From positions 806,001-870,000 of the forward strand of contig NZ_AP025477.1 in assembly GCF_024347415.1 (NCBI RefSeq): 64,000 nucleotides of DNA. Direction: 5' to 3'. The notes beneath the pieces are model-generated. The model worked only from the letters and a program-made list of their open reading frames with translations. It had not been told where the DNA came from and did no database searches. Positions 53,387 to 63,800 of this stretch are shown here, piece after piece (within the stretch, counting starts at the first letter, position 1; every line of letters starts with the position of its first letter). This DNA is from Vibrio crassostreae. Its GTDB lineage: Bacteria > Pseudomonadota > Gammaproteobacteria > Enterobacterales > Vibrionaceae. The translations under genes were made by a program, and so were the position numbers.

Positions 53387-54007
53387 ATGATTACTTTACA
53401 TCATCTGAATAAATCACGCTCAAAGCGCATCATCTGGCTGTTGGAAGAGCTTGGGGTAGATTACCAAATCAAACCATACCAACGAGACAGTGTCACTTTC
53501 CTTGCACCACCAGAGCTCAAGTCCGTTCATCCGTTGGGCAAATCTCCTGTCATTGAAGACGATGGTATCGTGATTACTGAATCTGGTGCTATCACGGAAT
53601 ATTTAATCGACAAATACGGTCAAGGTAAGTTCGCACCAGCACGCGGTACAGCAGAATACGTCGAATATTCACAATGGCTTCACTTCGCTGAAAGCTCAGG
53701 TATTTTACCAATGTTGCTTAAGATCTTTGTGATGAAAGACGGCTGCGAGACTAACTTCCTAGGCGGTTATGCAGACGATGAAAACCAAAAGATCTTAACT
53801 TACGTGAATAATGCACTTGAAGGTAAAACCTACCTGGTTGCAGACACACTAACAGGTGCAGATTTCATGATGTCGTTCATCGTAGAAATCGTTGGTAACT
53901 TCGGTGCAACTGCGCTTTACCCTAACATTGCTAAATACGGTAAGCTTTTGACTAACCACCCTGCTAACCAAAAAGCAGAGCAATTAGAGTTAGAACACTC
54001 TAACTAA
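53387..54007 (+). CDS. Glutathione S-transferase
   Basis: A 206-residue cytosolic transferase. The N-terminal thioredoxin-like domain has LHHLNKSRSKRIIWLLEELG, with a Ser in the activating position, then the cis-Pro SPVIEDDG and TESGAITEYL for glutathione binding; the helical C-terminal domain has the N-capping segment ADTLTGADFMMSF. It joins glutathione to electrophiles. Its place after the NemR-regulated reductase supports this. A terminator follows after about 50 bases. Confidence 0.92.
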   Translation: MITLHHLNKSRSKRIIWLLEELGVDYQIKPYQRDSVTFLAPPELKSVHPLGKSPVIEDDGIVITESGAITEYLIDKYGQGKFAPARGTAEYVEYSQWLHFAESSGILPMLLKIFVMKDGCETNFLGGYADDENQKILTYVNNALEGKTYLVADTLTGADFMMSFIVEIVGNFGATALYPNIAKYGKLLTNHPANQKAEQLELEHSN

Positions 54008-54059
54008 TCAAGATTTGTTCTATTCACTGCTTTCATAGCATGAACATGACAATCTAAAT

Positions 54060-54100
54060 GAAGCCAAAGCCGATTTATCTTCTGCTTTGGCTTCTCATTT
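54060..54100 (+). terminator. Terminator after the glutathione transferase gene
   Basis: Perfect eleven-base-pair stem GAAGCCAAAGC / GCTTTGGCTTC with a 13-base loop, followed by TCATTTGTCTTTATTT. The T-run is broken, so strength is uncertain. Confidence 0.7.
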
Positions 54101-54159
54101 GTCTTTATTTCGACAACAATACCGAGATCTAAACTGAATACCCATAGAGTTTGATCTTC

Positions 54160-55842
54160 ATGTCAGCAAACCTTGCTCAATACACGCCACTGCGCACGTT
54201 AAACCAAACAGCGAATCAAGACTTGTCGCTGCCAGAGCGTTTTACATTCCCGTATTACTATACTCCGCATCCTTTGTGTGAATTAGCGATGCAGCAGCTT
54301 CAACAGTCGCTGCTGGACCGTGGTTTAAACGAAACATCGCAAGGTAACCTCTACGCTGTTCTGCTTGTTCAGGATCCAACTACGCAAGAGTTAGGTTACC
54401 TTTCTGCGTTTTCAGGTTTGCAGTTAGATCGGGCTTTGGTCTCTCAGTTAAACAACATTCACTTTGTTCCACCAGCCTTCGATTCAGAACAGTTTCAATC
54501 TCAAAATAGTGCAAAGCTTGCTCGCCAGTTGCAACTAGCGGATGACATTGAAAAGCTACAACAGTCACACAACCTAGACGCATTATTAGCCGTGCTTGAA
54601 GGGTTAAAAATCGAATCAGCACAAGCTATCGAAGCCTTTCAGTTAGCAATGGCCGAGAACAAAGCTCACCGAAATGAACTCAGAGAGCAAGCAAACCAAG
54701 AAAAGGCATCGGGGAATCTAGAATCGGCGGCGAATTTGCTCAAACAATTGGGCAATCAAAGTAGCCAAGAGAAACGCGACCTAAAAGCACTTCGAATTGA
54801 GTGGAAACAGAAGATCGCAGAACGTCAATCACAAGTTGACTTGATTGAAAGCGAACTGAAAAGCCGTAAGCAAGATCACCAAACAATTTCAGACCAGTTA
54901 GAAACTCAACGTCTCTCTCACTATCGCTTTATCAATCAAACGAAGCAATCTAAAAATTTACTCGAATTGCTCGATGGTAAAGACGCGCTTGAAGGCTCTG
55001 GTGACTGCTGCCTGCCTAAGTTGCTTAACTTTGCGTTTGAACACGGGTTCAAGCCGTTAGCATTATCTGAATTTTGGTGGGGATTACCGCCTACAGATAT
55101 CATTCGACAACACGCAAACCTCTACCCAGTTTGTCAAAGTAAAAGCTTTGAGATCCTCGACCACCAGCTAAGTAGCATTGAGTTAGAAGATAACCCACTT
55201 ATCGTGAACCCTGCGGTTGGTAAGTCTTTTGATATTGTTTATGAAGACGACGAGATCGTGGTCGTCAATAAGCCTGAAGAGTTCTTGTCGGTTCCCGGTA
55301 AGTTCATCGAAGATTCAGTTTATACCCGCATAAAAGCGCGTTACCCGGATGCGACTGGTCCTTTGATTATCCATAGATTGGATATGTCAACGTCAGGTTT
55401 GTTGATCTTGGCGCTCACGGCAGAGTCAAACAAGCACATTCAGAAGCAGTTCATTGATAGAACCGTACAGAAGCGCTACACCGCTTTGTTAGATGGTGAA
55501 ATAACGGGTGAGTCTGGCGATATCAGCCTTCCTTTGCGCGGCGACATCACGGACAGACCAAGACAACTGGTTTGCAATCAACACGGCCGAAATGCAGAGA
55601 CCCATTGGCAAGCGGTGAGCACTCATAATGGCAAGACCAAGGTTCACCTGTACCCTAAAACAGGGCGAACCCACCAGCTGCGAGTACACTGCGCTCATCC
55701 ATTGGGGCTTGGTGTACCTATTCGTGGTGACGACTTATACGGATACAAACGCGAGCGCTTACACCTGCACGCTGGCTACCTAAAGTTGATTCACCCGACA
55801 ACCGGTGAATGGATGGAGTTTGAAGTGCCTTCTGAGTTCTAA
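54160..55842 (+). CDS. RluA-family pseudouridine synthase with a long coiled-coil N-terminal part
   Basis: A 560-residue enzyme, far longer than plain RluA (about 220). The C-terminal 200 residues are the synthase: FDIVYEDDEIVVVNKPEEFL, the catalytic HRLDMSTSGLLIL with Asp near residue 408, KRYTALLDGEI and KTGRTHQLRVHCAH. The N-terminal 350 residues contain a charged coiled coil (about 160-250, rich in Gln, Glu, Lys) and a conserved block with GDCCLPKLLNFAF and ALSEFWWGLPPTD. The substrate is probably a structured RNA such as 23S rRNA or tRNA. ATG 54160 is chosen over TTG 54151; neither has a clear ribosome site. Confidence 0.88.
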   Translation: MSANLAQYTPLRTLNQTANQDLSLPERFTFPYYYTPHPLCELAMQQLQQSLLDRGLNETSQGNLYAVLLVQDPTTQELGYLSAFSGLQLDRALVSQLNNIHFVPPAFDSEQFQSQNSAKLARQLQLADDIEKLQQSHNLDALLAVLEGLKIESAQAIEAFQLAMAENKAHRNELREQANQEKASGNLESAANLLKQLGNQSSQEKRDLKALRIEWKQKIAERQSQVDLIESELKSRKQDHQTISDQLETQRLSHYRFINQTKQSKNLLELLDGKDALEGSGDCCLPKLLNFAFEHGFKPLALSEFWWGLPPTDIIRQHANLYPVCQSKSFEILDHQLSSIELEDNPLIVNPAVGKSFDIVYEDDEIVVVNKPEEFLSVPGKFIEDSVYTRIKARYPDATGPLIIHRLDMSTSGLLILALTAESNKHIQKQFIDRTVQKRYTALLDGEITGESGDISLPLRGDITDRPRQLVCNQHGRNAETHWQAVSTHNGKTKVHLYPKTGRTHQLRVHCAHPLGLGVPIRGDDLYGYKRERLHLHAGYLKLIHPTTGEWMEFEVPSEF

Positions 55843-56008
55843 GTTATTTTTATCGTACTAAAAATCTTATCTCACTAAATATTCGATCTCGTAAAACGCA
55901 TCAAGGTTCTACATCTGCTTAAGATATAGAACCCTGATATTTAATTTTTAATGTGCTTATCACAGCTCAGTAGCGTATTTTCGTTACTAACTTCAATACT
56001 GCAGACGC

Positions 56009-56302
56009 CTAGCCCATTACATCTTTGCGCTGATCAACGCATTCAAAAGAGCCCATTTCGAACTCACGACAGATCCATGGTCGGTTTTCATAGATAGTAC
56101 ACATCAGTGTTTCTCTATCTACCGCAGAACACCAACCGTCATCTAAGCGCTTCATGGTTTCACCGCCCCACTCATCGTAAGCGATGTGCTCTTCAGGTAC
56201 GCCCGTATCTGTGATGATCATAACCTCTAAACGACAACAGCATGCCTGACAATTAGCACAGGTTACTTCGGGTTCGGTTACGTTCTTTATCTCTATCGTC
56301 AT
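56009..56302 (-). CDS. YkgJ-family cysteine cluster protein
   Basis: A 97-residue protein with the Zn/Fe-binding cysteine cluster of the YkgJ (CxxCxxCC) family: CANCQACCCRLEV near residue 16, WCSAVDRETLMCTIYENRPWICREF in the middle, and a last Cys in SFECVDQ. The cluster has one more Cys than the usual pattern. The role of the family is not established. It lies between the pseudouridine synthase (convergent) and dacA (same strand, behind a terminator). Confidence 0.88.
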   Translation of the reverse strand: MTIEIKNVTEPEVTCANCQACCCRLEVMIITDTGVPEEHIAYDEWGGETMKRLDDGWCSAVDRETLMCTIYENRPWICREFEMGSFECVDQRKDVMG

Positions 56303-56393
56303 AAGTGACTACACTGCTAAATTTTGCGTATAGTAATCGAAACCGCCCGCTACGGCTAATAAAGATGGTACGAAGCGGTGTTTTCATTGATGT

Positions 56394-56433
56394 AAAAAAA
56401 CAATGGGCGCTGTGATTCACTCACAACACCCAT
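56394..56433 (-). terminator. Terminator after dacA
   Basis: On the minus strand ATGGGTGTTGTGA pairs with TCACAGCGCCCAT, with two mismatched positions, and TTG and seven T follow. It lies 43 bases past the dacA stop codon. Confidence 0.85.
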
Positions 56434-56475
56434 ATGTTTCCACTTTTGATTGCGGCTTATCGCTACAAGCTCTAT

Positions 56476-57660
56476 TTAGAATAGGCTCGCGAAGAACAGC
56501 TTAACGTAGTCCATTAAACGTTTGAACAAACCGCCCTGCTCAACCGCTTCCAGCGCGATCAAAGGCTGAGTTTGAACATCTTCACCATCAACGGTGTAAT
56601 GAACCACACCTAGAGTTTGACCTTCTGCAATTGGCGCTTTCAGTTCAGAGTTAAGCTCGATAGATGCAGTCAGCTTTTTACTGTCTGACTTAGGCAAGGT
56701 AATGAACGTGTCTTCTGCCACACCTAGTTTCAATGTGTCTTGCTCACCAAACCATACCTTCTCTTCAGCCACTTGATCGCCGCCTTTGTGCGGGTTTAGT
56801 GTATCGAAGAAACGGAAACCATAGCTCAACAGCTGTTTACTGTCTGATTCACGGCTCTTAACGCTTGATGCGCCCATCACAACCGCAATAAGTCTCATCT
56901 CACCTTGTGTCGCTGAACTCGCCAAACTGTAGCCAGCACCAGAGGTGTAGCCCGTTTTCATGCCATCAACGGTTAAGCTTCTATCACGCAACAAGCCATT
57001 ACGGTTGTGCTGTGTGATGCCGTTGTAACTAAAAGAACGCTCACTGTATAAGCCATACACATCCGGTAAATCACGAATAATGGCACGACCGAGTAGCGCA
57101 ATATCATAAGGAGTCGAATAGAGATCATCGGCGTCTAAGCCATGTGCATTGGCAAAATGGGTATTTTCTAGCTTCAGAGATGTAGCCCAAGAGTTCATAA
57201 GGTCGACGAATGCATCTTGTGAACCTGCAACGTGTTCTGCAATCGCAACACTCGCATCGTTACCTGATTGAATAATCAAGCCACGATAAAGGTCCATCAT
57301 TGCAACATCAGTGTTTACTTCGATGAACATTTTTGAAGAGTCTGGAAAGTTCTTCGCCCACGCGTTTTCGCTGATTCGTACCTGATCATCAGCAGAAATG
57401 TTGCCTCGCTTCATCTCTTGTCCAGCCACATAACTGGTCATCAGTTTGGTCAAACTCGCTGGGTTTAACTTAGTGTGTGCATTTTTTTCTACCAGCACAT
57501 CACCAGAATTAAAATCAATTAACACATACCCTTTTGCGCCTAGGCTAGGTGGGCTTGGTACTATAGAAGGTGCTGCGATAGCTGCATTACTTACCATCGC
57601 TGCGTTACTTACAATGAATATACTTAATAGAGGGAGAGAGTATTTGGAAAACAGTTTCAT
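56476..57660 (-). CDS. dacA: Serine-type D-Ala-D-Ala carboxypeptidase (PBP5/6 type)
   Basis: A 394-residue penicillin-binding protein that trims the last D-alanine of peptidoglycan stem peptides. The signal peptide ends near residue 30 and contains a short repeat (SNAAMVSNAA). The active-site motifs are SLTK (Ser 69, Lys 72), SGN in IQSGNDASVA and KTG in DGMKTGYTSG. A C-terminal beta domain and an amphipathic end (LFKRLMDYVKLFFASLF) that anchors the protein to the inner membrane follow. It is a single gene with a terminator. Confidence 0.95.
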   Translation of the reverse strand: MKLFSKYSLPLLSIFIVSNAAMVSNAAIAAPSIVPSPPSLGAKGYVLIDFNSGDVLVEKNAHTKLNPASLTKLMTSYVAGQEMKRGNISADDQVRISENAWAKNFPDSSKMFIEVNTDVAMMDLYRGLIIQSGNDASVAIAEHVAGSQDAFVDLMNSWATSLKLENTHFANAHGLDADDLYSTPYDIALLGRAIIRDLPDVYGLYSERSFSYNGITQHNRNGLLRDRSLTVDGMKTGYTSGAGYSLASSATQGEMRLIAVVMGASSVKSRESDSKQLLSYGFRFFDTLNPHKGGDQVAEEKVWFGEQDTLKLGVAEDTFITLPKSDSKKLTASIELNSELKAPIAEGQTLGVVHYTVDGEDVQTQPLIALEAVEQGGLFKRLMDYVKLFFASLF

Positions 57661-57838
57661 TGAATCAAACCTAAGTTAACGTTTTGAGCAGTATAGACAA
57701 ATGCTAGCAAAAGAAGCGCGAACTTTACGTTGCTTTACGTATTTGTACCATTCGTTACAAATAAAAAAGTATAATCTGCGATCTGACCATATTTTCAACA
57801 ACTAATATTGACTCAACGAATCTATCCAGCGCCTAATT

Positions 57839-58426
57839 CTATCGCTCAGGCATGCGTCTAAATAACATTTCAACAAAGCCAGTAGCGCGCTGTTTTCTTT
57901 CGCTTGGCTCTAAATCAGTTTGGATGCCAGATTGTGCTAATGCTTGCCATTGTACGACCTCAGAGTTAGGTACGAAAAACGCAATGTACAACGATCCTTT
58001 CTCCGCTACTTTACCTTCACCATCATAAAATGGCACACCAGTAGATAGCTTGATCGCATCAAAGATCGACTCATCGTTCAGTTCCGATTCTTCCGCCAAC
58101 CCAAAACCGACAACAACATCGCCGACACCATCCTGTTTTAACTGGTAACCTTTATTAGAGAGTTGCTCTTGAATCGACTCACGCACTAAATCGGTAACCA
58201 CAGTTTCATCGTATTTTTGAGAAAGGTAAACCTGCTCTGATTCAGGGTGCCACGAGTACGTCATCACTCCGTGTTTCATGAACTCAAAATCACCACTGGT
58301 GACCACACCATAATTGTGCGTTGGCGGCAATTCTTGAGTGGTACATGCTGTCAGTCCAATCGCTATCAAAGCCAACTGCGCTACTTTTCTTATGCTTTTT
58401 GTTGCACAAATGGATCGTTTTATCAT
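57839..58426 (-). CDS. DUF4136-type lipoprotein
   Basis: A 195-residue lipoprotein from ATG 58426, chosen for GGGAG seven bases before it; the frame is open to 58477. The lipobox is GLTAC (Cys 28). The mature part follows the DUF4136 pattern: TYSWHPE near residue 55, a helix with VRESIQEQLSNKGYQL, GDVVVGFGLAEE and a Gly/Lys-rich KVAEKGSLYIAFF strand. The family has no known function; members are anchored in the outer membrane. It stands alone. Confidence 0.82.
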   Translation of the reverse strand: MIKRSICATKSIRKVAQLALIAIGLTACTTQELPPTHNYGVVTSGDFEFMKHGVMTYSWHPESEQVYLSQKYDETVVTDLVRESIQEQLSNKGYQLKQDGVGDVVVGFGLAEESELNDESIFDAIKLSTGVPFYDGEGKVAEKGSLYIAFFVPNSEVVQWQALAQSGIQTDLEPSERKQRATGFVEMLFRRMPER

Positions 58427-58694
58427 TCGTGACTCCCTTACCCATATAAGAATAACTATCAATTCAACCTCCAACATAAATAGTAATTATGTTAATAGAA
58501 AGGTCATTAAACGTTTGCGTAATCGCTAACCTTCACTTCTGTCCATTTTGGGGGTTTTATCACAAAAACAGAGTTGGTATAGTTTACCCCGTTAAACAAA
58601 ACCAGACCATTCGAGGCACGGAGCTTCCTCAATCATCTCATGAAGAGAAGAATTGGTACCGACAAAGTATCGGCAAATTTAAGAGGGTCAAACA

Positions 58695-58949
58695 ATGGAA
58701 TTCAATATGGTTGAAATTTTAGGTTACGCTGCGTCTATTATGGTCGCAATTTCATTAACAATGAAAGATATCGTTCGTCTGCGTGTCCTTAACTTTGTTG
58801 GCTGTACACTCTTTACAGCATACGGCGTTATGATTGACGCATGGCCAGTTGTCGCGACCAACGGTTTCATCGCTTGTGTAAACATCTACTTTCTTGCAAA
58901 AATGCAAAAGGAAAAAAAAACGGAAGCGATGAAAGCAGCGAAAGCTTAA
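58695..58949 (+). CDS. YgjV-like small membrane protein
   Basis: An 84-residue inner-membrane protein with about three hydrophobic stretches (MVEILGYAASIMVAISL, LNFVGCTLFTAYGVMI, NGFIACVNIYFLAKM) and a basic tail. The pattern 'GYAAS..VAISLTMKDIVRLRVLNFVGC' in outline fits the short YgjV-type family; its function is unknown. AAGAGGG lies eight bases before the ATG; ATG 58707 is a second possible start. The 268 bases before it hold no other gene. Confidence 0.8.
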   Translation: MEFNMVEILGYAASIMVAISLTMKDIVRLRVLNFVGCTLFTAYGVMIDAWPVVATNGFIACVNIYFLAKMQKEKKTEAMKAAKA

Positions 58950-58978
58950 ATTAGCGATTAGCATTTCAAATAATTCTG

Positions 58979-59014
58979 AAAAAGCCCAAATAAAGCGATC
59001 TATTTGGGCTTTTT
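58979..59014. terminator. Bidirectional terminator between the YgjV-like and diguanylate cyclase genes
   Basis: Stem AAAAAGCCCAAATA / TATTTGGGCTTTTT with an eight-base loop, between convergent genes and with T-runs on both strands. Confidence 0.95.
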
Positions 59015-59083
59015 AGTATCTGTCGGTCTCAAAGCACGATTTGTGTGCATCAAATCTTCACTCGAATCGAAGGTTTCAACCAC

Positions 59084-60547
59084 TCACATGTAAGCAACGC
59101 GATATTCACTCTCTCGATACGCTTGAGTGTTATTGCGTCCACTCTCTTTGGCTTGATAAAGCGCTTTATCGGCTTTATCGATAGCGGTTTCAATATCAGT
59201 CAGTGCCGGAGCATGGCAACAACCAGCGCTGATTGTCACCGGAGACACCAAGCCTTGAAGTTGCTCAACACATAGCCGTAACGCCTCTGATAACTCGAAT
59301 AACTCATGTTCATCACAATCAAACGTCAACAAAATAAACTCTTCGCCGCCATAGCGTGCAATCAAACGACGACGGTTAACAAATCTCTTAAGTGACTTTG
59401 CGACCGCACAGATAACTCGATCGCCTTGAGCGTGACCATATTGATCGTTGACCCGTTTGAAATGGTCAATATCAAGCAAGATGACGCCGACATTCGTTAT
59501 CGGATAAGGTGAATTCTGAGTAATTTTCAGTTTTAGCTGCTCGATAAAACTCCGTCGACTAGGAAGCCCAGTAAGGTAATCGAGGCTTGCCACATCCAAG
59601 ATTTTAAGATGACGATGCCGCAGGTAAAGCACCAACACGACAATAATACTTAGCAAACTTACAACCAAAGCCATCAAACTAATAAACAACAGGCTATGAT
59701 TTCGATTAAGCTCTTGCTCTAAGATACCTGCAGAAATGACCCAATTCAGATAAGGGTAAAACTTGTAGAAGATGTTTTTATTTGTCGTGCCACTGTCACT
59801 AGAAATCGAATAACTGAAGTGACCTTCGGGTTTGGTGGCGACTCGATCAATAAGCAGTTCAGACGAGTAGTCTATTAAGGATTTCAATGATTTATGTTCA
59901 TAATCCGGATGAAGCACTAAGTTACCTTGCAGATCCACAATGTACACATATCCGCTCTCACCGAACGCGTACTTTCTTAGCTTGTCTTTTAAACCTTCAA
60001 GATCGACCAAATACATCAATTCTTCTTTATAGGTCGTCGCAACCAATGTATTGCCACTCGGAAGCCTCGTCGAATAAGCGACTTTGGCTCGGCGGTTTAT
60101 TTCATGAGGATTGGCGTGAAAGTATTCGATCATACCAGAGCCAATACTGAGCTGTTTTTGGATATGAGTAAGGTGACCGCGCTTCTTACCTTGTAAGAAT
60201 GGATGATAGAGGTGGACGCCTTGCGGAGACATCAAATAAATATAACCCGATTGTCCAATGTGCAATTCACTGGCAATTTGGCTTACCTGTTCAATTTCTT
60301 TCTCTGGCGTGGCATGCCATACATGAGACGCAACGGTATCCGTGATTCCTTTAAGATATGTCTTTATCGCCTCATTAACTGTGGTATCGACAATATCGTA
60401 GCTCGCATTCACAATCGTACGAAAAAACAGTTGGTTAGATTCTAATAATGACCTTTCAGTTCGATTAAATTGAACAGCGGAAAGAATCATCGACACGACG
60501 GCGAGCGCAATGGAAAAATTAAGAATGTACTTACGTCTGACCTTCAA
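59084..60547 (-). CDS. Diguanylate cyclase with a periplasmic Cache sensor
   Basis: A 487-residue membrane enzyme making cyclic di-GMP. Two membrane helices (about 9-25 and 287-310) enclose a double Cache sensor with the usual GQSGYIYLMSPQGVHLYHP and GESGYVYIVDLQGNLVLHP repeats, a small-molecule-binding fold. The C-terminal GGDEF domain has the active site RYGGEEF and the substrate motif DIDHFKRVNDQYGH. The inhibitory RxxD motif expected just before the active site is absent (the area reads NRRRLIARY), so feedback by product is unlikely. The start is TTG 60547, with GGGG upstream; no ATG fits the first helix. Confidence 0.92.
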   Translation of the reverse strand: MKVRRKYILNFSIALAVVSMILSAVQFNRTERSLLESNQLFFRTIVNASYDIVDTTVNEAIKTYLKGITDTVASHVWHATPEKEIEQVSQIASELHIGQSGYIYLMSPQGVHLYHPFLQGKKRGHLTHIQKQLSIGSGMIEYFHANPHEINRRAKVAYSTRLPSGNTLVATTYKEELMYLVDLEGLKDKLRKYAFGESGYVYIVDLQGNLVLHPDYEHKSLKSLIDYSSELLIDRVATKPEGHFSYSISSDSGTTNKNIFYKFYPYLNWVISAGILEQELNRNHSLLFISLMALVVSLLSIIVVLVLYLRHRHLKILDVASLDYLTGLPSRRSFIEQLKLKITQNSPYPITNVGVILLDIDHFKRVNDQYGHAQGDRVICAVAKSLKRFVNRRRLIARYGGEEFILLTFDCDEHELFELSEALRLCVEQLQGLVSPVTISAGCCHAPALTDIETAIDKADKALYQAKESGRNNTQAYRESEYRVAYM

Positions 60548-60687
60548 GATTACCCCATAGATTTATAATTTCAGGTAACGCTGTGATTTCTTTTATATAC
60601 AGATTGTTTTATATCATATTTTTATTTTTTACTGAACGAGTGTCGATATTTTGAGAGGTTTCTATACGCAATCTGTGACTTATAGCA

Positions 60688-60719
60688 AAAACGCCGAGCT
60701 GGATTCAGTTCGGCGTTTT
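60688..60719 (-). terminator. Terminator after the chitinase gene
   Basis: Stem AAAACGCCGA / TCGGCGTTTT with a loop that can pair further, five T on the minus strand. It lies about 100 bases past the chitinase stop codon and before the cyclase gene. Confidence 0.88.
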
Positions 60720-60822
60720 AATTTTACGCTTCAGTTATGTATTTAAATCAAACTAAGATACTGATAAATAAACTTAAAATCATTCGCATTCGTTACCTAT
60801 AAATACATGATCTAGCGTTAGA

Positions 60823-63800
60823 TTAAGAACAAACCTGAGTCCAGCTACCGTCGCTACCCGGTTCAGAGCTTGTCCACCAGTTAGCTTGGTAAATACTGCC
60901 GTTGTGAACCACTTGGTCACCCGTGTTTGCATGGCTTGGATTACCAGCCCAATCTTTCTGAGGTAGATCTGGGTAAACCGTCAAACCTGCAGTGTCGCAT
61001 GTACCAGGGTTTGTGCCACCATCGCCAGGGTTACCGCCACCTGAACTGATATCACCTAATGGTAGGTCTGGTTGCTCAAAGCTAAAGGCATAATCGACAC
61101 CATTCACGCTCACTGCATAGTTTGCAGGGCCTGAAATTGGCAAATAATACACCATGTCTAGCTCATACACACCACCAGCAGGAAGATCTTCCCATGCAGG
61201 CAACGTGAACGCTACGCGGTGCATAGTACCGTCTAGTCCGCCGATGTTATCCGCACGAGTATGACCCGAAGCAATCACAGACAAACCACCGCCCGATTGA
61301 TCTTTCGCGTTATCAGGAGCTGATACTGGGATATCGAACTGGAACTCAGTTCCGCCCGGAAGTGCTTGCCCTGTATTGTTCGTGAACGTGATCTTAGGGT
61401 TGATTGGGTAGTTTTGGTCACCGACTTTGAAGCCACCAACCGATACTGTGATATCTAGCGCTTCTGTTGGGATAGCGCCCGTCGCGACTTTGTTTCCATA
61501 TGGTGTTGCAGACTTAAACTTATCGTAGATAGCTTTCGTCATTGTGTTACCCATGTGGAACTCACCGTTACCGCTGTTACATGCTTGCTCAGTGGTATCG
61601 ATTGAAGTTCGGTTGCCGCTCGCATCGAGAACATAACAGTTATAATCCCCAGCTAGTTCCCAGAACATAATGCCGCCGATTTCTTTATCGATAACGTAGT
61701 CCGCTTTCACATCGATAGAATGCTTATCTTCTGTAGAAAGGAATACGCCCTTCTCTGCATTCCACAGCCAAGGTGCAACCGCCACACTGTCGTAGTTACG
61801 CGTATAAGTACCCGTTAGAACATCCGTTGGATCGTTGACAGGATCAAGTTTGTAAGCATCTGCATAAGAACCCCAAATACCTTTCTCTAGGTTCTTCGCA
61901 TGCCACATTGGGTTTGAACCCGCACCCATTTCGTTGCCCTTCGGATCGGTATCGTGCCACATGTTGTCGATACCAATTGCGCCATGACCACAGTTGTTCT
62001 TCTCGCCTTCGCCTGTACCCGCTGCACATTCAGATTGATTTGGTAGCGCAGCTCGACCCCAAAGACCATTCTCACCACCCGTTACACCTTGCCAACCACG
62101 CGTGTAGTAAGGCACACCGATGTTAATACGACCTGCTGGCATAGAACCACGGAAGTAATGGTAAGCCCAATCCGTGTTCAGATAACCGATACCACCGTAA
62201 GCCGCAGTGCCGTAAACGTTCCACTGTGCTAACTCTGAATCTTTACCTGTATCAAACAAGGCAGCGTTATGACCAACGTGATCGTTCCATGCACCGTGAA
62301 GGTCGTAAGACATGATGTTTACGTAATCGAGATACTTGGTTACATCGAATGTTTCCATACCGCGCAATAGGTAACCAGAAGAAGGAGCCGCGATAGTTAA
62401 CATGTAATGATTGCCATCTTCAGCAGACGCTACATCAAGCTTCTCACGCAGCACTTTCATCAATACTTGGTACGAAGCCCATAGGTACTGACGACGTGGT
62501 TCCATGAAGTCTTTGTCGTACGGGTTACCAGCACCCGCCATTGAGGTTGGGTATTCGTAATCGATATCCAAACCATCGAACTGGTATTTACGAAGCATTT
62601 CTACCGCGGAAGTCGCGAATGTTTCAATACCTTGGTGATTAATAGAACCATCAGCGTTGGTCGTCATGGTGTAGAAACCACCATCAGCCACTCGGCTTCC
62701 GTCAGTCGCGAAGTGGCCGCCTGTTTCAGCCCAACCACCGATTGAGATTAACGTTTTAACACCGTGTTTTTTCTTCGCGGTTGCGAGTGCACCAAAGTGA
62801 CCTTTAAAACCTAATGCAGGATCAATTTCCACGCCCGGCCACTCTTTACCTACAGCAGCATTATTTGGGTCATTTACATCACCCACATTTACTTTGCCGT
62901 CTGAACCGATGCTCACGAAGGCATAGTTAATGTGTGTAAGTTGTTCCCAAGGGATGTCATTTACTAGGTAAGCGGCTTGTGGGTCATCCCCTGCACGCCA
63001 ACTGGTGAAGTAACCAATCACACGACGTGGGTGATCCGCACCCATCTTCTCACGGCCTTCATCATCGTAAATCGTACAGTAAGGGACATCGATACCTTGC
63101 GTTTGATACAAGCCATCAGGTCGACAAGTGCTCACCGTTGGAGCGCCGTTAACTGTCAAAGAAGCAAGTGCTGAATCAGTCGTTGCGCCTTGGTTGTCTG
63201 TCGCTTTCGCGTAAACCGCTAGAGAGCCTGCTTGAGTGGTTGTGTAATCTAGCGTGTATGGGCTTGTTGCAGCTGTACCCACAAGAGCACCCGCTACGTA
63301 GAAATCAACCTTATCAACCGTACCATCGCTGTCTGCTGCCATTGCAGTTAGTGTGACTACACCACCAACATCAACAGATGTCGCTGAAAGGGCAACTGAA
63401 ACTGTTGGCGCTTCATTACCTGGTTGTGCTGAATCAACAGAAACAGAAACCACACTTGCAACACTTGCTGCGCCTTCATTATCCGTTGCAACAACTGAAA
63501 CTTGATGGTTACCAGACGTTGCAGCCCAAGCCGCCTCAAATGGTGCCGCTGTCACTACTGCAACCGACGAACCATCGACAAAGAATTCTACCGAAGCAAC
63601 ACTGCCATCAGAGTCGAGTGCTGTTGCGCTAAGTACCACATTATCACCTTCAACAATCACATCGGATGCCGTTGGCGCTGTTAACGAAGCGGTTGGCGCT
63701 TCATTTGGTGTACCGCCGCCTCCATTGCCACTACACACATCCAGTTTTTTCCACTGTGCGTAATCACCTTCAAATTGGCTCGGGTTGTTGTTTTGATTCC

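Noticed and set aside
58489..58722. 77-codon plus-strand frame before the YgjV-like gene
   Set aside because: Overlaps the start of the better-supported gene in another frame and has no ribosome site.
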